Notes: generated from the sequence alone by a model not told the origin. A stretch of 31,249 nt of DNA from Candidatus Saccharimonadia bacterium (GCA_023259925.1 JALRDS010000080.1:1-31249); one strand, 5' to 3'. Counted from the first letter of the stretch, positions 24,294 to 31,249 are shown. Made by a program: numbers and translations.

Positions 24294-24899
24294 GTGTTAC
24301 AAAAACCCACCAAGTCTCTTAATAACCACGAGGATAGTAAAACCCCAGCCGAAGAGACAACTAGGCAGCGTATATTGCTGTTGCCCCTTCAGCGAAGCCA
24401 GTTATTAATCATAGGTGCAATCACTATAGGGGTAATTATAGCTAGTATCCTGTATTTTTTATCGCTACAGCCTACCCCAATACAAACTACAGATAGTCCA
24501 AATTACACTACGATACTACCCGAAAATAAAACGATTAATTCACTTGGCGGCTGGCAACGGATTAGTCCACCAGATAAAGAGCCAGTCTACGCCTTTAGTG
24601 ACAAAATTGCCGACACTGCAATAATTGTGACAGAGCAACCTATTAAATCAACAGCGTCATTTGTGAACAACCCAGAAACCTACGTAAAAAATATTAAAGA
24701 CATTTACGAAAAACATATCACCGATAGTAGCACTGTATTTTACGTGGGAACGAGCACAAAAGGCCCTCAGTCTGTGGCATTCTCTAAAGAAAACTTACTC
24801 ATTCTTATCAAATCTGAACGTAAGTTAACTACCGAGCAGTGGGCTACGTACATCCAGTCGCTCAGCAGTACTAATCTCAAAAATGTACCAACGTACTAA
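24294..24899 (+). CDS. Small single-pass membrane protein, unknown
   Basis: A 201-residue protein when started at the GTG at 24294, which has CGGGAG 11 nt upstream. A TTG at 24270 would add 8 residues. A polar cytoplasmic N-terminus (about 1-36) precedes one membrane helix (about 39-60, LLIIGAITIGVIIASILYFL). An extracellular domain (about 65-201) has LGGWQRISPPDKEPVYAFSD and ends in SLSSTNLKNVPTY. The outer part has an alpha/beta look (EQPIKSTASFVNNPETYVKNI). No family is recognised. Its stop overlaps the stop of the convergent gene (24896-25474). It follows the fibre gene on the same strand but has its own promoter, so it need not be functionally tied to it. Confidence 0.7.
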   Translation: MLQKPTKSLNNHEDSKTPAEETTRQRILLLPLQRSQLLIIGAITIGVIIASILYFLSLQPTPIQTTDSPNYTTILPENKTINSLGGWQRISPPDKEPVYAFSDKIADTAIIVTEQPIKSTASFVNNPETYVKNIKDIYEKHITDSSTVFYVGTSTKGPQSVAFSKENLLILIKSERKLTTEQWATYIQSLSSTNLKNVPTY

Positions 24900-25474
24900 C
24901 GACCAGCTTGGTAGTTCTTGATTGTGGTAGATACTTTACTATCTGATTTGAGATTTTCGTAGAATTGGATTTTCTCTCGGGAAATAATCATTTTATCTTC
25001 AGGCCCATGTATCTCATCACCGAGCTTCACAAGCTGCACATCACCAGCAGTAGTCGATGATGACTGAGGATCTTGCGATGCACCAGTTTCAGTACTATCA
25101 TTTTGCAAGTAGTAAATCTCGGTGAGCTGCATATACTCACTATTCACGCCTTTTAACTTGCCAAAGTACACTTGGCCGTTATCAAAAAACACCGCCTGGT
25201 ATTTACTGCTATCGATTCCTGAATCTATAAAGCCATTCATAAACCACCAGCCAGCACTAAGAATTACTAGCAGTGCGATTATACCGCCAATAATTGCCGG
25301 AAGACGTTTCTTTGGCGACTCAGCCATGGTTGAACGTCGACCCCTTGATGGAGCCGGCAAGCTATCATACGCGCCAGTATCAAGCGACTCTTGCCTCGCG
25401 CTACTCTCGGGCTTCGTTTCTTTGTTGCCATAATTTGTGGCTTGCTGACGTGTGCGCAGCGGACCCCTATCCAT
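24896..25474 (-). CDS. Small single-pass membrane protein, unknown
   Basis: A 192-residue protein with a polar, disordered N-terminus (about 1-57, Ser/Arg/Gln-rich, with SRGRRSTMAESPKKR before the helix). One membrane helix (about 58-80, IIGGIIALLVILSAGWWFM) precedes an outer domain (about 85-192). That domain begins SKYQAVFFDNGQVYFGKLKG, then EYMQLTEIYYLQN, a low-complexity loop, and VQLVKLGDEIHGPEDKMIISREKIQFYENL. The YQAVFFDNGQVYFGKL motif is, from memory, a recurrent feature of uncharacterised patescibacterial membrane proteins; no function is known. ATG 25474 has AGGGAGAAG 11 nt upstream and an extended -10 at 25516-25524. Confidence 0.75.
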   Translation of the reverse strand: MDRGPLRTRQQATNYGNKETKPESSARQESLDTGAYDSLPAPSRGRRSTMAESPKKRLPAIIGGIIALLVILSAGWWFMNGFIDSGIDSSKYQAVFFDNGQVYFGKLKGVNSEYMQLTEIYYLQNDSTETGASQDPQSSSTTAGDVQLVKLGDEIHGPEDKMIISREKIQFYENLKSDSKVSTTIKNYQAGR

Positions 25475-25515
25475 GCAGTGTACTTCTCCCTAGATTGCTC
25501 TCTTTATCTATTGTC

Positions 25516-25524
25516 ATCATAGCA
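25516..25524 (-). promoter_or_regulatory. Extended -10 promoter TGC-TATGAT
   Basis: Minus strand ATGCTATGAT, 41 nt before the ATG at 25474. Its context (GCTTATGCTATxATG) is nearly the same as that of the ATPase operon promoter. Confidence 0.6.
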
Positions 25525-25559
25525 TAAGCGCTACGCAAGCCACAATTGTATATATAGCC

Positions 25560-25988
25560 CTATTTAAGTAGTGCGCCAACGTTTTCTTGGATGAGCGTTT
25601 CAACATTCATGTCTTCTGCCACCGGAATATTAAACGTTGCCCCAAAAACATCTTTGCCGTCTGTGCCGTGCTCTACGCCTTCAACAACATCGATACCCGC
25701 AGCGGTTAAATGTATGCCTACATAAATTCTCGCACCAGAGGTAGTTCGTTCACGCGAACGAATGAAACCTTTATCAACCAAAAAAATAAAACCGTTGAAT
25801 ACGTCAGAAGACTGTGAACTGATGTCGAGCAGATCTCGCGTGAGCCATTTTTTATCGCTCGTTAGCCCAACCTTTCCATCGGCCTTATCAATAAAACCTA
25901 GCTGACGGTACTGCATACTTGAGGGGACTGTGCGTTGCAGCTGGTAGAGGTAGAGCAGCATTTTTCCTGCAGTTTCTTTAATTGTCAC
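25560..25988 (-). CDS. Winged-helix-like cytosolic protein, putative regulator
   Basis: A 142-residue soluble protein. The GTG at 25988 is chosen because GGGAG lies 7 nt upstream; an in-frame GTG at 26018 lies inside the palindrome and has no such site. The first part (MTIKETAGKMLLYLYQLQRT) and the middle (LTSDKKWLTRDLLDISSQSSDVFNGFIFLVDKGFIRSRER) look like a winged helix, with a wing (TTSGARIYVGIHLTAAG). The C-terminal part (about 100-142) is acidic and helical. Similar proteins in this lineage are uncharacterised. The palindrome CGCACCTA-N10-TAGGTGCG in its leader would suit self-control. DNA binding is inferred from fold impression only. Confidence 0.65.
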   Translation of the reverse strand: MTIKETAGKMLLYLYQLQRTVPSSMQYRQLGFIDKADGKVGLTSDKKWLTRDLLDISSQSSDVFNGFIFLVDKGFIRSRERTTSGARIYVGIHLTAAGIDVVEGVEHGTDGKDVFGATFNIPVAEDMNVETLIQENVGALLK

Positions 25989-26013
25989 GTTGATACTCCC
26001 GAATCGTTCCCGC

Positions 26014-26056
26014 CGCACCTACTCTAGAATATAGGTGCGTCTTTTCCCTCATTATA
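26014..26056 (-). promoter_or_regulatory. Promoter with 8-bp palindromic operator
   Basis: Minus strand: -10 TATAAT (26051-26056), then CGCACCTA (26014-26021) and TAGGTGCG (26032-26039) as perfect inverted 8-bp arms spaced by 10 nt, just after the expected transcription start. It could be a dimer-binding operator or a hairpin in the 5' leader. Confidence 0.5.
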
Positions 26057-26113
26057 CCGTAGTCACTGTTAACTACTAGGTGTATTTTATAGATTCACGG
26101 TAAATTGGTTACT

Positions 26114-26147
26114 AAAAAAATCCAGAGCCGTGGAGAGGACCCTGGAT
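26114..26147 (-). terminator. Rho-independent terminator of the small-protein operon
   Basis: On the minus strand ATCCAGGGTC and GGCTCTGGAT form a stem of about 10 bp (two or three G-U pairs) with an 8-nt loop, followed by seven T (26114-26120). It closes the transcript carrying the 58- and 26-residue ORFs. Confidence 0.8.
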
Positions 26148-26177
26148 AATCGTTTGGTTTAGGAAATAAACACTACA

Positions 26178-26258
26178 CTACAGCCGGACCGGCAACTCAA
26201 TGTACAGCTGATCAGTTTTTACGTCATATGAGCTCTGTTGTTTCTTAAAAATATGCAC
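26178..26258 (-). CDS. 26-residue small ORF with strong ribosome binding site
   Basis: GTG at 26258 preceded by AGGAGGAG (26261-26268, minus strand; 4 nt between AGGAGG and GTG), the best Shine-Dalgarno noticed in the window. The peptide begins MHIFKKQQSSYDVK and ends LYIELPVRL, stop TAG at 26178. It lies 31 nt after the 58-residue gene and 30 nt before a strong terminator, so both share a short transcript. No family is recognised. The N-terminus is basic and the C-terminus amphipathic. The strong RBS and placement argue that it is translated. A regulatory leader role is unlikely because no gene follows. Confidence 0.55.
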   Translation of the reverse strand: MHIFKKQQSSYDVKTDQLYIELPVRL

Positions 26259-26289
26259 GTCTCCTCCTGTTGCTTAGCCTTACTGCTAC

Positions 26290-26466
26290 TTACCGCTGAC
26301 TAACTGTTCTTCGGTTGAATACTGCTAAAAATTCGCTTATGGAGTAGCCTCGCAGCTCTACTTCATCTCGTGGTGCCTGATGCTCACTAATTTCTGGGAA
26401 CTTAGACATTTTTTTACTCATGAACTTTTGTATACGTGTGTCAATTGAACCTGTCTGTTGCTTCAT
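26290..26466 (-). CDS. 58-residue small protein, unknown
   Basis: The ATG at 26466 (MKQQTGSIDTR) is chosen because GGAGG (26472-26476, minus strand) lies 5 nt upstream; an in-frame ATG at 26481 has no such site. The protein is basic and polar, with a Met/Lys-rich helix (QKFMSKKMSK), a middle ISEHQAPRDEVELRGYS and the end FLAVFNRRTVSQR. No signal, membrane helix or known domain. It is divergent from the CRP/FNR-type gene and followed by the 26-residue ORF in the same transcript, suggesting co-expression. Confidence 0.6.
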   Translation of the reverse strand: MKQQTGSIDTRIQKFMSKKMSKFPEISEHQAPRDEVELRGYSISEFLAVFNRRTVSQR

Positions 26467-26551
26467 ATACCCCTCCACCATTAGAATTGATGTCTACTAC
26501 CTATACTAGCCAACAACGAAGCCACGCACGGTGGCGATAGTCACAAAAAAC

Positions 26552-26586
26552 TTGTAATAAATTTCACAAAACAAGAGTGCTATACT
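26552..26586 (+). promoter_or_regulatory. Leaderless promoter with CRP-like site
   Basis: TGC-TATACT (26578-26586) lies exactly 6 nt before the ATG at 26593, so the mRNA is probably leaderless. TTGTAA-N6-TCACAA (26552-26569) matches the CRP consensus TGTGA-N6-TCACA in 9 of 10 positions and covers the -35 region. Autoregulation by the downstream CRP/FNR protein is inferred. Confidence 0.6.
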
Positions 26587-26592
26587 AGCCCT

Positions 26593-27258
26593 ATGAGTTC
26601 CGCCTCTAGTAGTATTCGTCCGTTTGCCCATTTAAGGGTGTTTAAGAAAGGTGCAAATATCTTCTTTCAAGGCGAAGCACCACGCCATGGTGCCATGGTG
26701 GCTGATGGTATCGTGCGTTCATACACCATTACAAACACTGGCGAAGAGCGCACCTTGGCCTTTTTTACAAAAGATGACATTCTGCCGCTCTCGTGGCTTA
26801 TGGAAACAACCTCATTTTCATTATTTTATTATGAGGCGGTATCGGATGTACGTATGCTTCACTTTAGTCGAGAAGATTTTAAATCTCACGTCCTTAGTCA
26901 ACCTGGCGCCCTGGCAGACATGTTCGCGACATTAGCTAGCGATCATACCGCAGCCATGTTGCGTGTAAATGGCCTGGCGCAGTCACGTGCCGAAGATAAA
27001 GTGGCGTTCACGCTTTATTATTTAGTGTTTCGCTACGGACAGCTACAGCCAGACGGGTTGCATACTATCACCATCCCACTACGTCACACAACAATTGCAG
27101 GACTAGTTGGCCTATCGAGAGAAAGCACAACGAAAATTCTTGGTAAATTGCAGAAACAAGGCATTATCGATTACGCAGGCGGGATCTATAGAGTGCACAA
27201 AGATCAGCTCGAAAATCACATCGGCGAAGATGCATTTCGCGATGTGGTGCTAGGCTAG
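26593..27258 (+). CDS. CRP/FNR-family transcription regulator
   Basis: A 221-residue regulator. The N-terminal cyclic-nucleotide-binding-type beta roll (about 10-115) has FKKGANIFFQGEAPRHGAMVADG and a long dimerisation helix (about 105-135). The C-terminal winged helix (about 140-221) has IPLRHTTIAGLVGLSRESTTKILGKL, where SRESTTK is the recognition helix. The Cys residues that hold the iron-sulfur cluster of FNR are absent. The CRP phosphate-binding motif (GExxAxxR) is not obvious, so the ligand is unknown; this points to a CRP-like member with another signal. Its ATG follows a leaderless promoter. The end overlaps the convergent response-regulator gene by 9 bp. Confidence 0.92.
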   Translation: MSSASSSIRPFAHLRVFKKGANIFFQGEAPRHGAMVADGIVRSYTITNTGEERTLAFFTKDDILPLSWLMETTSFSLFYYEAVSDVRMLHFSREDFKSHVLSQPGALADMFATLASDHTAAMLRVNGLAQSRAEDKVAFTLYYLVFRYGQLQPDGLHTITIPLRHTTIAGLVGLSRESTTKILGKLQKQGIIDYAGGIYRVHKDQLENHIGEDAFRDVVLG

Positions 27259-27621
27259 CACTGTTTTGACAATGCGTATTAATTCTTTTGGGGCGGCTCT
27301 CGCCTTTAGCACGTAGCGCTTTGCGCCAAGTTCGTAGGCCGCATCAATCTCATTTTTTGCATCGTAGTTTGAGAATACTACTATTTCGGTATCTGGGTGA
27401 TCGGTTGGCTTGAACTCTTTTAAAAATGCAATGCCGTCCATGACAGGCATGCGGAGATCAAGAAAAATTAACGCGGGATCACCGCTGGCTGTAATATGGT
27501 TTAATGCCGCCTGTCCATGTTCAGCCGAATATACCGTATACCCTTCAGATTCTAGAATCATTGTATACGCGTCGCGTAGGTCATTGTCATCTTCAACTAT
27601 AAGAATTGATTGCTTGTTCAT
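27250..27621 (-). CDS. Single-domain response regulator (REC)
   Basis: A 123-residue stand-alone receiver. The acidic pocket is IVEDDND, the phospho-acceptor D55 in FLDLRMP, the switch serine in VVFSNYD, and the conserved lysine in YVLKARA. It has no output domain, so it either relays phosphate or acts by protein binding. It belongs to the phosphorelay cluster, 48 nt after the REC-kinase stop, with its own extended -10 promoter (27644-27652). The RBS is GAGGG. It overlaps the end of the CRP/FNR gene tail to tail. Confidence 0.9.
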   Translation of the reverse strand: MNKQSILIVEDDNDLRDAYTMILESEGYTVYSAEHGQAALNHITASGDPALIFLDLRMPVMDGIAFLKEFKPTDHPDTEIVVFSNYDAKNEIDAAYELGAKRYVLKARAAPKELIRIVKTVLA

Positions 27622-27643
27622 CTCTACCCTCTACTATACCCTG

Positions 27644-27652
27644 ATTCTATCA
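27644..27652 (-). promoter_or_regulatory. Extended -10 promoter TGA-TAGAAT
   Basis: Minus strand, about 22 nt before the ATG at 27621, in the gap between the REC-kinase and the single REC gene. It allows separate expression of the last gene of the cluster. Confidence 0.45.
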
Positions 27653-27669
27653 CGACGCGGTGACTTATT

Positions 27670-28782
27670 TCACACCTGCGGGAGCGTCAGGGTGAACGTT
27701 GAGCCTTTCGGTTGATTTGCCGCATATTGCAAACCGCCGCCATGCATCTTAGCAATCGACCACGCCCAATACAGGCCGATGCCCGTACCATTTACGCTAG
27801 CCGACAGCTTGTTTTCAACGCGGGAAAACTTTTTAAATAGCCTTTCTGGCTCAGATACGCCAACGCCAGTGTCACTAACTGTTATCTTTACGGCGTACTG
27901 ATCACTTGTGACAGATACATTTACTTTCGAGTCTGACTCTGAGTATTTATTTGCGTTTTCAAGGAGATTATCTACCACCATCCGAATTGCGTTTTCATCT
28001 ACAAATGCCGTAGCCGGTTCATTTGCCGAAACTGTTACTATTTGGTTCACTTCTTCAAAAGCTGGAAGAATATCTTCAACTGCGGTCTTTACCACCATAG
28101 ATATATCGACCATTGTACGAGTAAGCGAGAATGTGTTTGAATCAATCTGTGCCACTTTTAAAAGATTGTTGATTATTGTCAGCTGACGTTCATTGCTATC
28201 GTAGGCTTTTTGCAATAATTGTTTTTGTTTTTCGTTTACCGGCCCGCCTAGCTCGTCCAACATCATCGCAACATACTGTTTCACGGTAGTTGCAGGCGTT
28301 CTGAGTTGATGTGAGGCAATTGAGATAAACTCATCTTTTGATTTATTTAACTTAATAAGCTCATCGATTTTCTGTTTTTCTTGCTCTTTTCGGCCTAGCG
28401 CATAGTATAGCGCACGAGCCAGGCTATCGCTCGTAAGATTCTTTTTAATCAGAAAATCAGACGCCGCCATCTCTAGCGACTCACGCTCAATTTCCTGGCC
28501 ACCTACTCCAGTAAGAAGAATAAACGGTTCAGAACGCTCGATTGCATTTACCTCTTGCAGTACCTCCAGTCCTGTTCTGCCGTCAATTCGGTAGTCTATT
28601 AGATAGGCATCGTGCTGAGACTGCAATATTTTTGCAATCCCCGCTTCACTAGATGAGACCCAGTCTAACTGGCTGTTTATTGACTTCATCGACGCGAACA
28701 GCCGCTTCATTATTAAATAATCATCCTCATCGTCATCGATGAGAAGTACGCGAACAAGCTCTGGAGCGTTACTTTGCGGCAT
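27670..28782 (-). CDS. Hybrid REC-histidine kinase
   Basis: A 370-residue cytosolic protein. The N-terminal REC (about 8-125) has LLIDDDEDD, phospho-acceptor D63 in LIDYRIDG, the threonine in LTGVGG, and K113/K114. A helical linker leads to HisKA with H158 in SIASHQLRTP, then HATPase_c with NLLENANKYSES, VSDTGVGV, FKKFSRVE and GTGIGLYWAWSIAKMHGG. There is no membrane segment and no sensor domain, so the REC domain receives the signal, probably from the upstream PAS kinase, and controls the kinase part. It overlaps the preceding REC gene by 14 nt, indicating translational coupling. Confidence 0.92.
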   Translation of the reverse strand: MPQSNAPELVRVLLIDDDEDDYLIMKRLFASMKSINSQLDWVSSSEAGIAKILQSQHDAYLIDYRIDGRTGLEVLQEVNAIERSEPFILLTGVGGQEIERESLEMAASDFLIKKNLTSDSLARALYYALGRKEQEKQKIDELIKLNKSKDEFISIASHQLRTPATTVKQYVAMMLDELGGPVNEKQKQLLQKAYDSNERQLTIINNLLKVAQIDSNTFSLTRTMVDISMVVKTAVEDILPAFEEVNQIVTVSANEPATAFVDENAIRMVVDNLLENANKYSESDSKVNVSVTSDQYAVKITVSDTGVGVSEPERLFKKFSRVENKLSASVNGTGIGLYWAWSIAKMHGGGLQYAANQPKGSTFTLTLPQV

Positions 28783-29224
28783 CCTTTGGAAGTTCTACAA
28801 TTTCAAACCAATATCGACCGAGTGATGACATAACATTCAGTAAATTATTGAATGTTACAGGCTTGGTGATAAATGAATTAACACCGAGCTGATATGAGCG
28901 TATAACATCTTCTTCGGCTTTTGACGTGGTGAATACCACTACTGGAATGTCGTGTAGATTTTGGTTTTCTTTAATTTCTTTTAAGGCTTCGCGGCCATCT
29001 TTGCGTGGCATATTCAAATCTAGTAGAATGATGCCCGGCCGTTTTGTCGCAGTACCCTTAAAGTCGCCGCGACCGAGTAAGTAGTCCATCAGCTCCTCAC
29101 CATCTCTTACGCGAACTAGTTCATTAAGTAATTTACTCGCCTTTAGGGCTTTTTGTGTAAGCATGAAATCGTCATCGTCGTCATCTGCCATTAGTATGAC
29201 AACTGGTTCTTTTTGATGACTCAT
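28769..29224 (-). CDS. Single-domain response regulator, Rcp1-like
   Basis: A 151-residue stand-alone receiver. LMADDDDDDF acidic pocket, phospho-acceptor D69 in LLDLNMPRKDG, FTTSK switch, and K in FITKPVTF. The segment DGEELMDYLLGRG and the length are typical of Rcp1-type receivers that pair with PAS or phytochrome kinases. Its ATG follows the stop of the upstream kinase directly (TAAATG), so it is the first phosphate acceptor candidate for that kinase. Confidence 0.92.
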   Translation of the reverse strand: MSHQKEPVVILMADDDDDDFMLTQKALKASKLLNELVRVRDGEELMDYLLGRGDFKGTATKRPGIILLDLNMPRKDGREALKEIKENQNLHDIPVVVFTTSKAEEDVIRSYQLGVNSFITKPVTFNNLLNVMSSLGRYWFEIVELPKDAAK

Positions 29225-31249
29225 TTATATCACCTCGCTCTCGGCTGGAAGTTTAATTGTAAACGCCGTACCTTCTCCAACCTTGCTTTCTACCTCAATT
29301 GTACCACCATAGCGTTCAACTATCTTTTTACAAACAGCCAGTCCAATTCCGGTGCCTTCATACGCCTGGCGCACGTTTAACCGTTGGAATACGGCAAATA
29401 TCTTTTCAAGGTACTTTTCATCTATACCTATACCGTTGTCTTTAATCGTTATTTGGTGCACACCATCTACGCTAGCCGCGCTAATCGTAACAATCGGGCT
29501 TGAATCTTTGGCGTGAAATTTCAATGCATTGGAAACAATATTTTGAAACAGTTGCCGCATGTGCGTTTCGTCGGCACGTACTGTCGGGAGGAACCCCGTA
29601 ACTGTCACCTGCCCCCCTTCTCGCTTAATGCGGTCATCAAGGTCGTTAATAACAAATTCAAGCACCTGGTTTAAATCAACATTAGTTTTGGTAGCTTGTT
29701 TCGTAGTGACACGCGAAAAAGTTAATAAGTCTTCAATAAGTTTACTCATACGCTTAGCCGACCCTTGAATGCGCGAAAGGTATTGGTCGCCATCACCAAG
29801 TTTATCTGCATATTCTTCCACTAATAAATCGCTAAATGATTGAATTTTCCTGAGCGGTTCCTGTAAATCGTGCGATGATACATAGGCAAACTCTTCAAGT
29901 TCACGGTTGCTGCGCTGCAGCTCCTCGCTATAGCGACGAAGTTTTTTCTCGGCGCGTTGACGTTTTTTAATCTCATCTCGCAAGCCTTCGTTAGTAAGTT
30001 TTAACTGCGAAGTGCGTTCAGCAACTCGGGCCTCAAGCTTATCGCGCTCCTCTTTTAGCTCTGCTTCGAGTTTTTTTCGGTGCTCCAATTCGGTGATTGA
30101 ATCATCGATATCAGTACAGGTGCCGTACCACTTTAAAATTGTACCCCTGGCATCTTTGTGAGGCAGTGCTCGCCCGATTACCCATCGGTACGAGTCGCTT
30201 GGCGCGTGATATAAGCGGTACTTAATCTCGTACGGCTCACCTGTTTTTAACGAACGACGCCAAATTTTCCAGGCGTTGGCTCGGTCATCTGGATGAAATA
30301 AATTGTTCCATCCCTCGCCGTCTGTCTCACCGTGTGTTGTGCCAGTATACTCATACCAGTGGCGGTTATAATACTCGTGATACCCATCTGGCCGCGTAAT
30401 CCACACCAGTTGCGGCATCGTATCGGCCATAAAACGCAAACGCTCTTCACTAGCTTGTAGCTCAGCCTCTGTTTCTTTTCTTGAGGTAATATCTATCATC
30501 ACTCCAGGGAAGTGTATTGCCGCCCCGTGCTCATCGCGTTCAAGCTTACCGCGAGCAATTACCCAATGTACTCCCCCTAAGCTATCAACCGTCCGATACT
30601 CTTCCTCAAACTCATCACCCGTCTCTACAGCGTGAGAGATTTTACCTGAAACACGTTCGCGATCATCGGTGTGGATCGCGTCTACAAAGGTTTGCAGTGG
30701 CAAGCCGTTTAAGGCAACATCGGCTGGTATGCCAAATATCTCTGCCATGCCCTTATCTGCCGTTACACTATCTTTTACAATATCCCACGACCACGAGCCT
30801 ACAAGTCCAGCAGCCAACGCATCGTCTAGCTTTATATTTGCAAGCTTCAGTTGCTCACTAGATAGCACTAGTTCAGTCACGTCAGCAGTTGATTGCAATA
30901 TAGCAGTACATACACCGTCTTTTATGAGCGGGTAGTGAGTTGCCTGCCAATACCGTAGCTGTAACTCCCCTGTTTCGTCCGCTAAATCGTAGCGAATAAC
31001 TCCTGTGCTATCCGGTTGTTTGGTACGAATAACTTTTTCTAATGAAATTTGAAGTTCACCTTTGCCATTTTTCGCGGCCAGGTCTGACACATCTGGAAAA
31101 ACATCAAACAACCGCTGTCCAATTATCTGAGAGAGTTTCTTGCCCGTTACTTCAAGATATCCACTGCTGGCTGCCAACATAGTAAAGTTTGGCGAGTCGG
31201 CATCGAATACCACATACCGTTCTGGAAGTGATTCAAATAGTTGTTTGTA
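29225..31249 (-). CDS. Multi-PAS sensor histidine kinase (5' end outside the window)
   Basis: The C-terminal 674 residues of a soluble kinase. The frame stays open through the window edge and the codons beyond the GTG at 31213 (ending ...FESLPERYVVFDADSP) still read as PAS, so the real start lies outside. Domains in order: PAS1 (partial), PAS2 with PAC (VHWVIARGKLERD ... GVMIDITSRK), PAS3 (FMADTMPQLVWITRPDG ... RWVIGRALPHKDARG ... WYGTCTDID), and a coiled coil of about 70 residues. HisKA follows (YVSSHDLQEPLRKI), then HATPase_c (NIVSNALKFHAK, IKDNGIGI, FAVFQRLNVR, GTGIGLAVCKKI). No membrane helix, so the signal is internal; the ligand is unknown. It heads the phosphorelay cluster. Confidence 0.92.
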   Translation of the reverse strand, partial: YKQLFESLPERYVVFDADSPNFTMLAASSGYLEVTGKKLSQIIGQRLFDVFPDVSDLAAKNGKGELQISLEKVIRTKQPDSTGVIRYDLADETGELQLRYWQATHYPLIKDGVCTAILQSTADVTELVLSSEQLKLANIKLDDALAAGLVGSWSWDIVKDSVTADKGMAEIFGIPADVALNGLPLQTFVDAIHTDDRERVSGKISHAVETGDEFEEEYRTVDSLGGVHWVIARGKLERDEHGAAIHFPGVMIDITSRKETEAELQASEERLRFMADTMPQLVWITRPDGYHEYYNRHWYEYTGTTHGETDGEGWNNLFHPDDRANAWKIWRRSLKTGEPYEIKYRLYHAPSDSYRWVIGRALPHKDARGTILKWYGTCTDIDDSITELEHRKKLEAELKEERDKLEARVAERTSQLKLTNEGLRDEIKKRQRAEKKLRRYSEELQRSNRELEEFAYVSSHDLQEPLRKIQSFSDLLVEEYADKLGDGDQYLSRIQGSAKRMSKLIEDLLTFSRVTTKQATKTNVDLNQVLEFVINDLDDRIKREGGQVTVTGFLPTVRADETHMRQLFQNIVSNALKFHAKDSSPIVTISAASVDGVHQITIKDNGIGIDEKYLEKIFAVFQRLNVRQAYEGTGIGLAVCKKIVERYGGTIEVESKVGEGTAFTIKLPAESEVI

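Overview
The window reads like a chromosomal segment of a Candidatus Saccharibacteria (TM7) or related Patescibacteria genome. This is inferred from gene content rather than from a marker gene. Genes are densely packed, small cell-surface proteins with simple export signals are abundant, phage-fibre-like surface proteins are present, and there are no biosynthetic genes. Start codons are often GTG or TTG. Many promoters carry an extended -10 of the form TGC-TANNNT, and several -10 hexamers sit only 6-7 nt before the ATG, which implies leaderless mRNAs. No tRNA, rRNA, CRISPR array or insertion sequence was seen, and no gene-free stretch exceeds 300 bp.

Layout. Positions 1-4743 (minus strand) hold a 5'-truncated membrane-protein remnant, an OmpR-type two-component pair (HK and RR, overlapping by 8 nt) with a PhoB-like direct repeat in front, and an MMPL-family exporter. 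A YdeI/OmdA-like small protein (4839-5102, plus) follows. Positions 5113-13331 (minus) are a surface-protein island: four related exported proteins share a C-terminal signature and end in an aromatic residue. With them are two paralogous membrane-anchored proteins with basic cytoplasmic tails and one PKD-domain membrane protein. Most have their own promoters.

Positions 13435-14454 (plus) encode a single-pass membrane protein with bactofilin-like repeats. Positions 14545-20878 (minus) are a tightly coupled seven-gene F1-like ATPase operon: c-like membrane protein, soluble coiled-coil protein, delta-like, alpha, gamma, beta, and a short epsilon. Catalytic residues of alpha and beta are present. 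No subunit a is encoded, and the coiled-coil protein has no membrane anchor. The only membrane component is a secreted domain fused to a c-subunit-like hairpin with an RNP loop but without the ion-binding carboxylate at the usual place. This is the most unusual element here: it looks like an F1 motor coupled to an exported structure rather than an ordinary proton-driven synthase.

Divergent from this operon (21118-24198, plus) is a 1026-residue fibre-like surface protein with a beta-helix and an S74 intramolecular chaperone domain. Next come two small single-pass membrane proteins (convergent), a winged-helix-like regulator with a palindromic operator, and a small-protein operon (58-residue and 26-residue ORFs) ending in a strong terminator. 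A CRP/FNR-family regulator follows, with a CRP-like site at its own promoter. Last is a phosphorelay cluster (27250-31249, minus): a multi-PAS histidine kinase cut by the window edge, two REC-only proteins and a REC-histidine kinase fusion.
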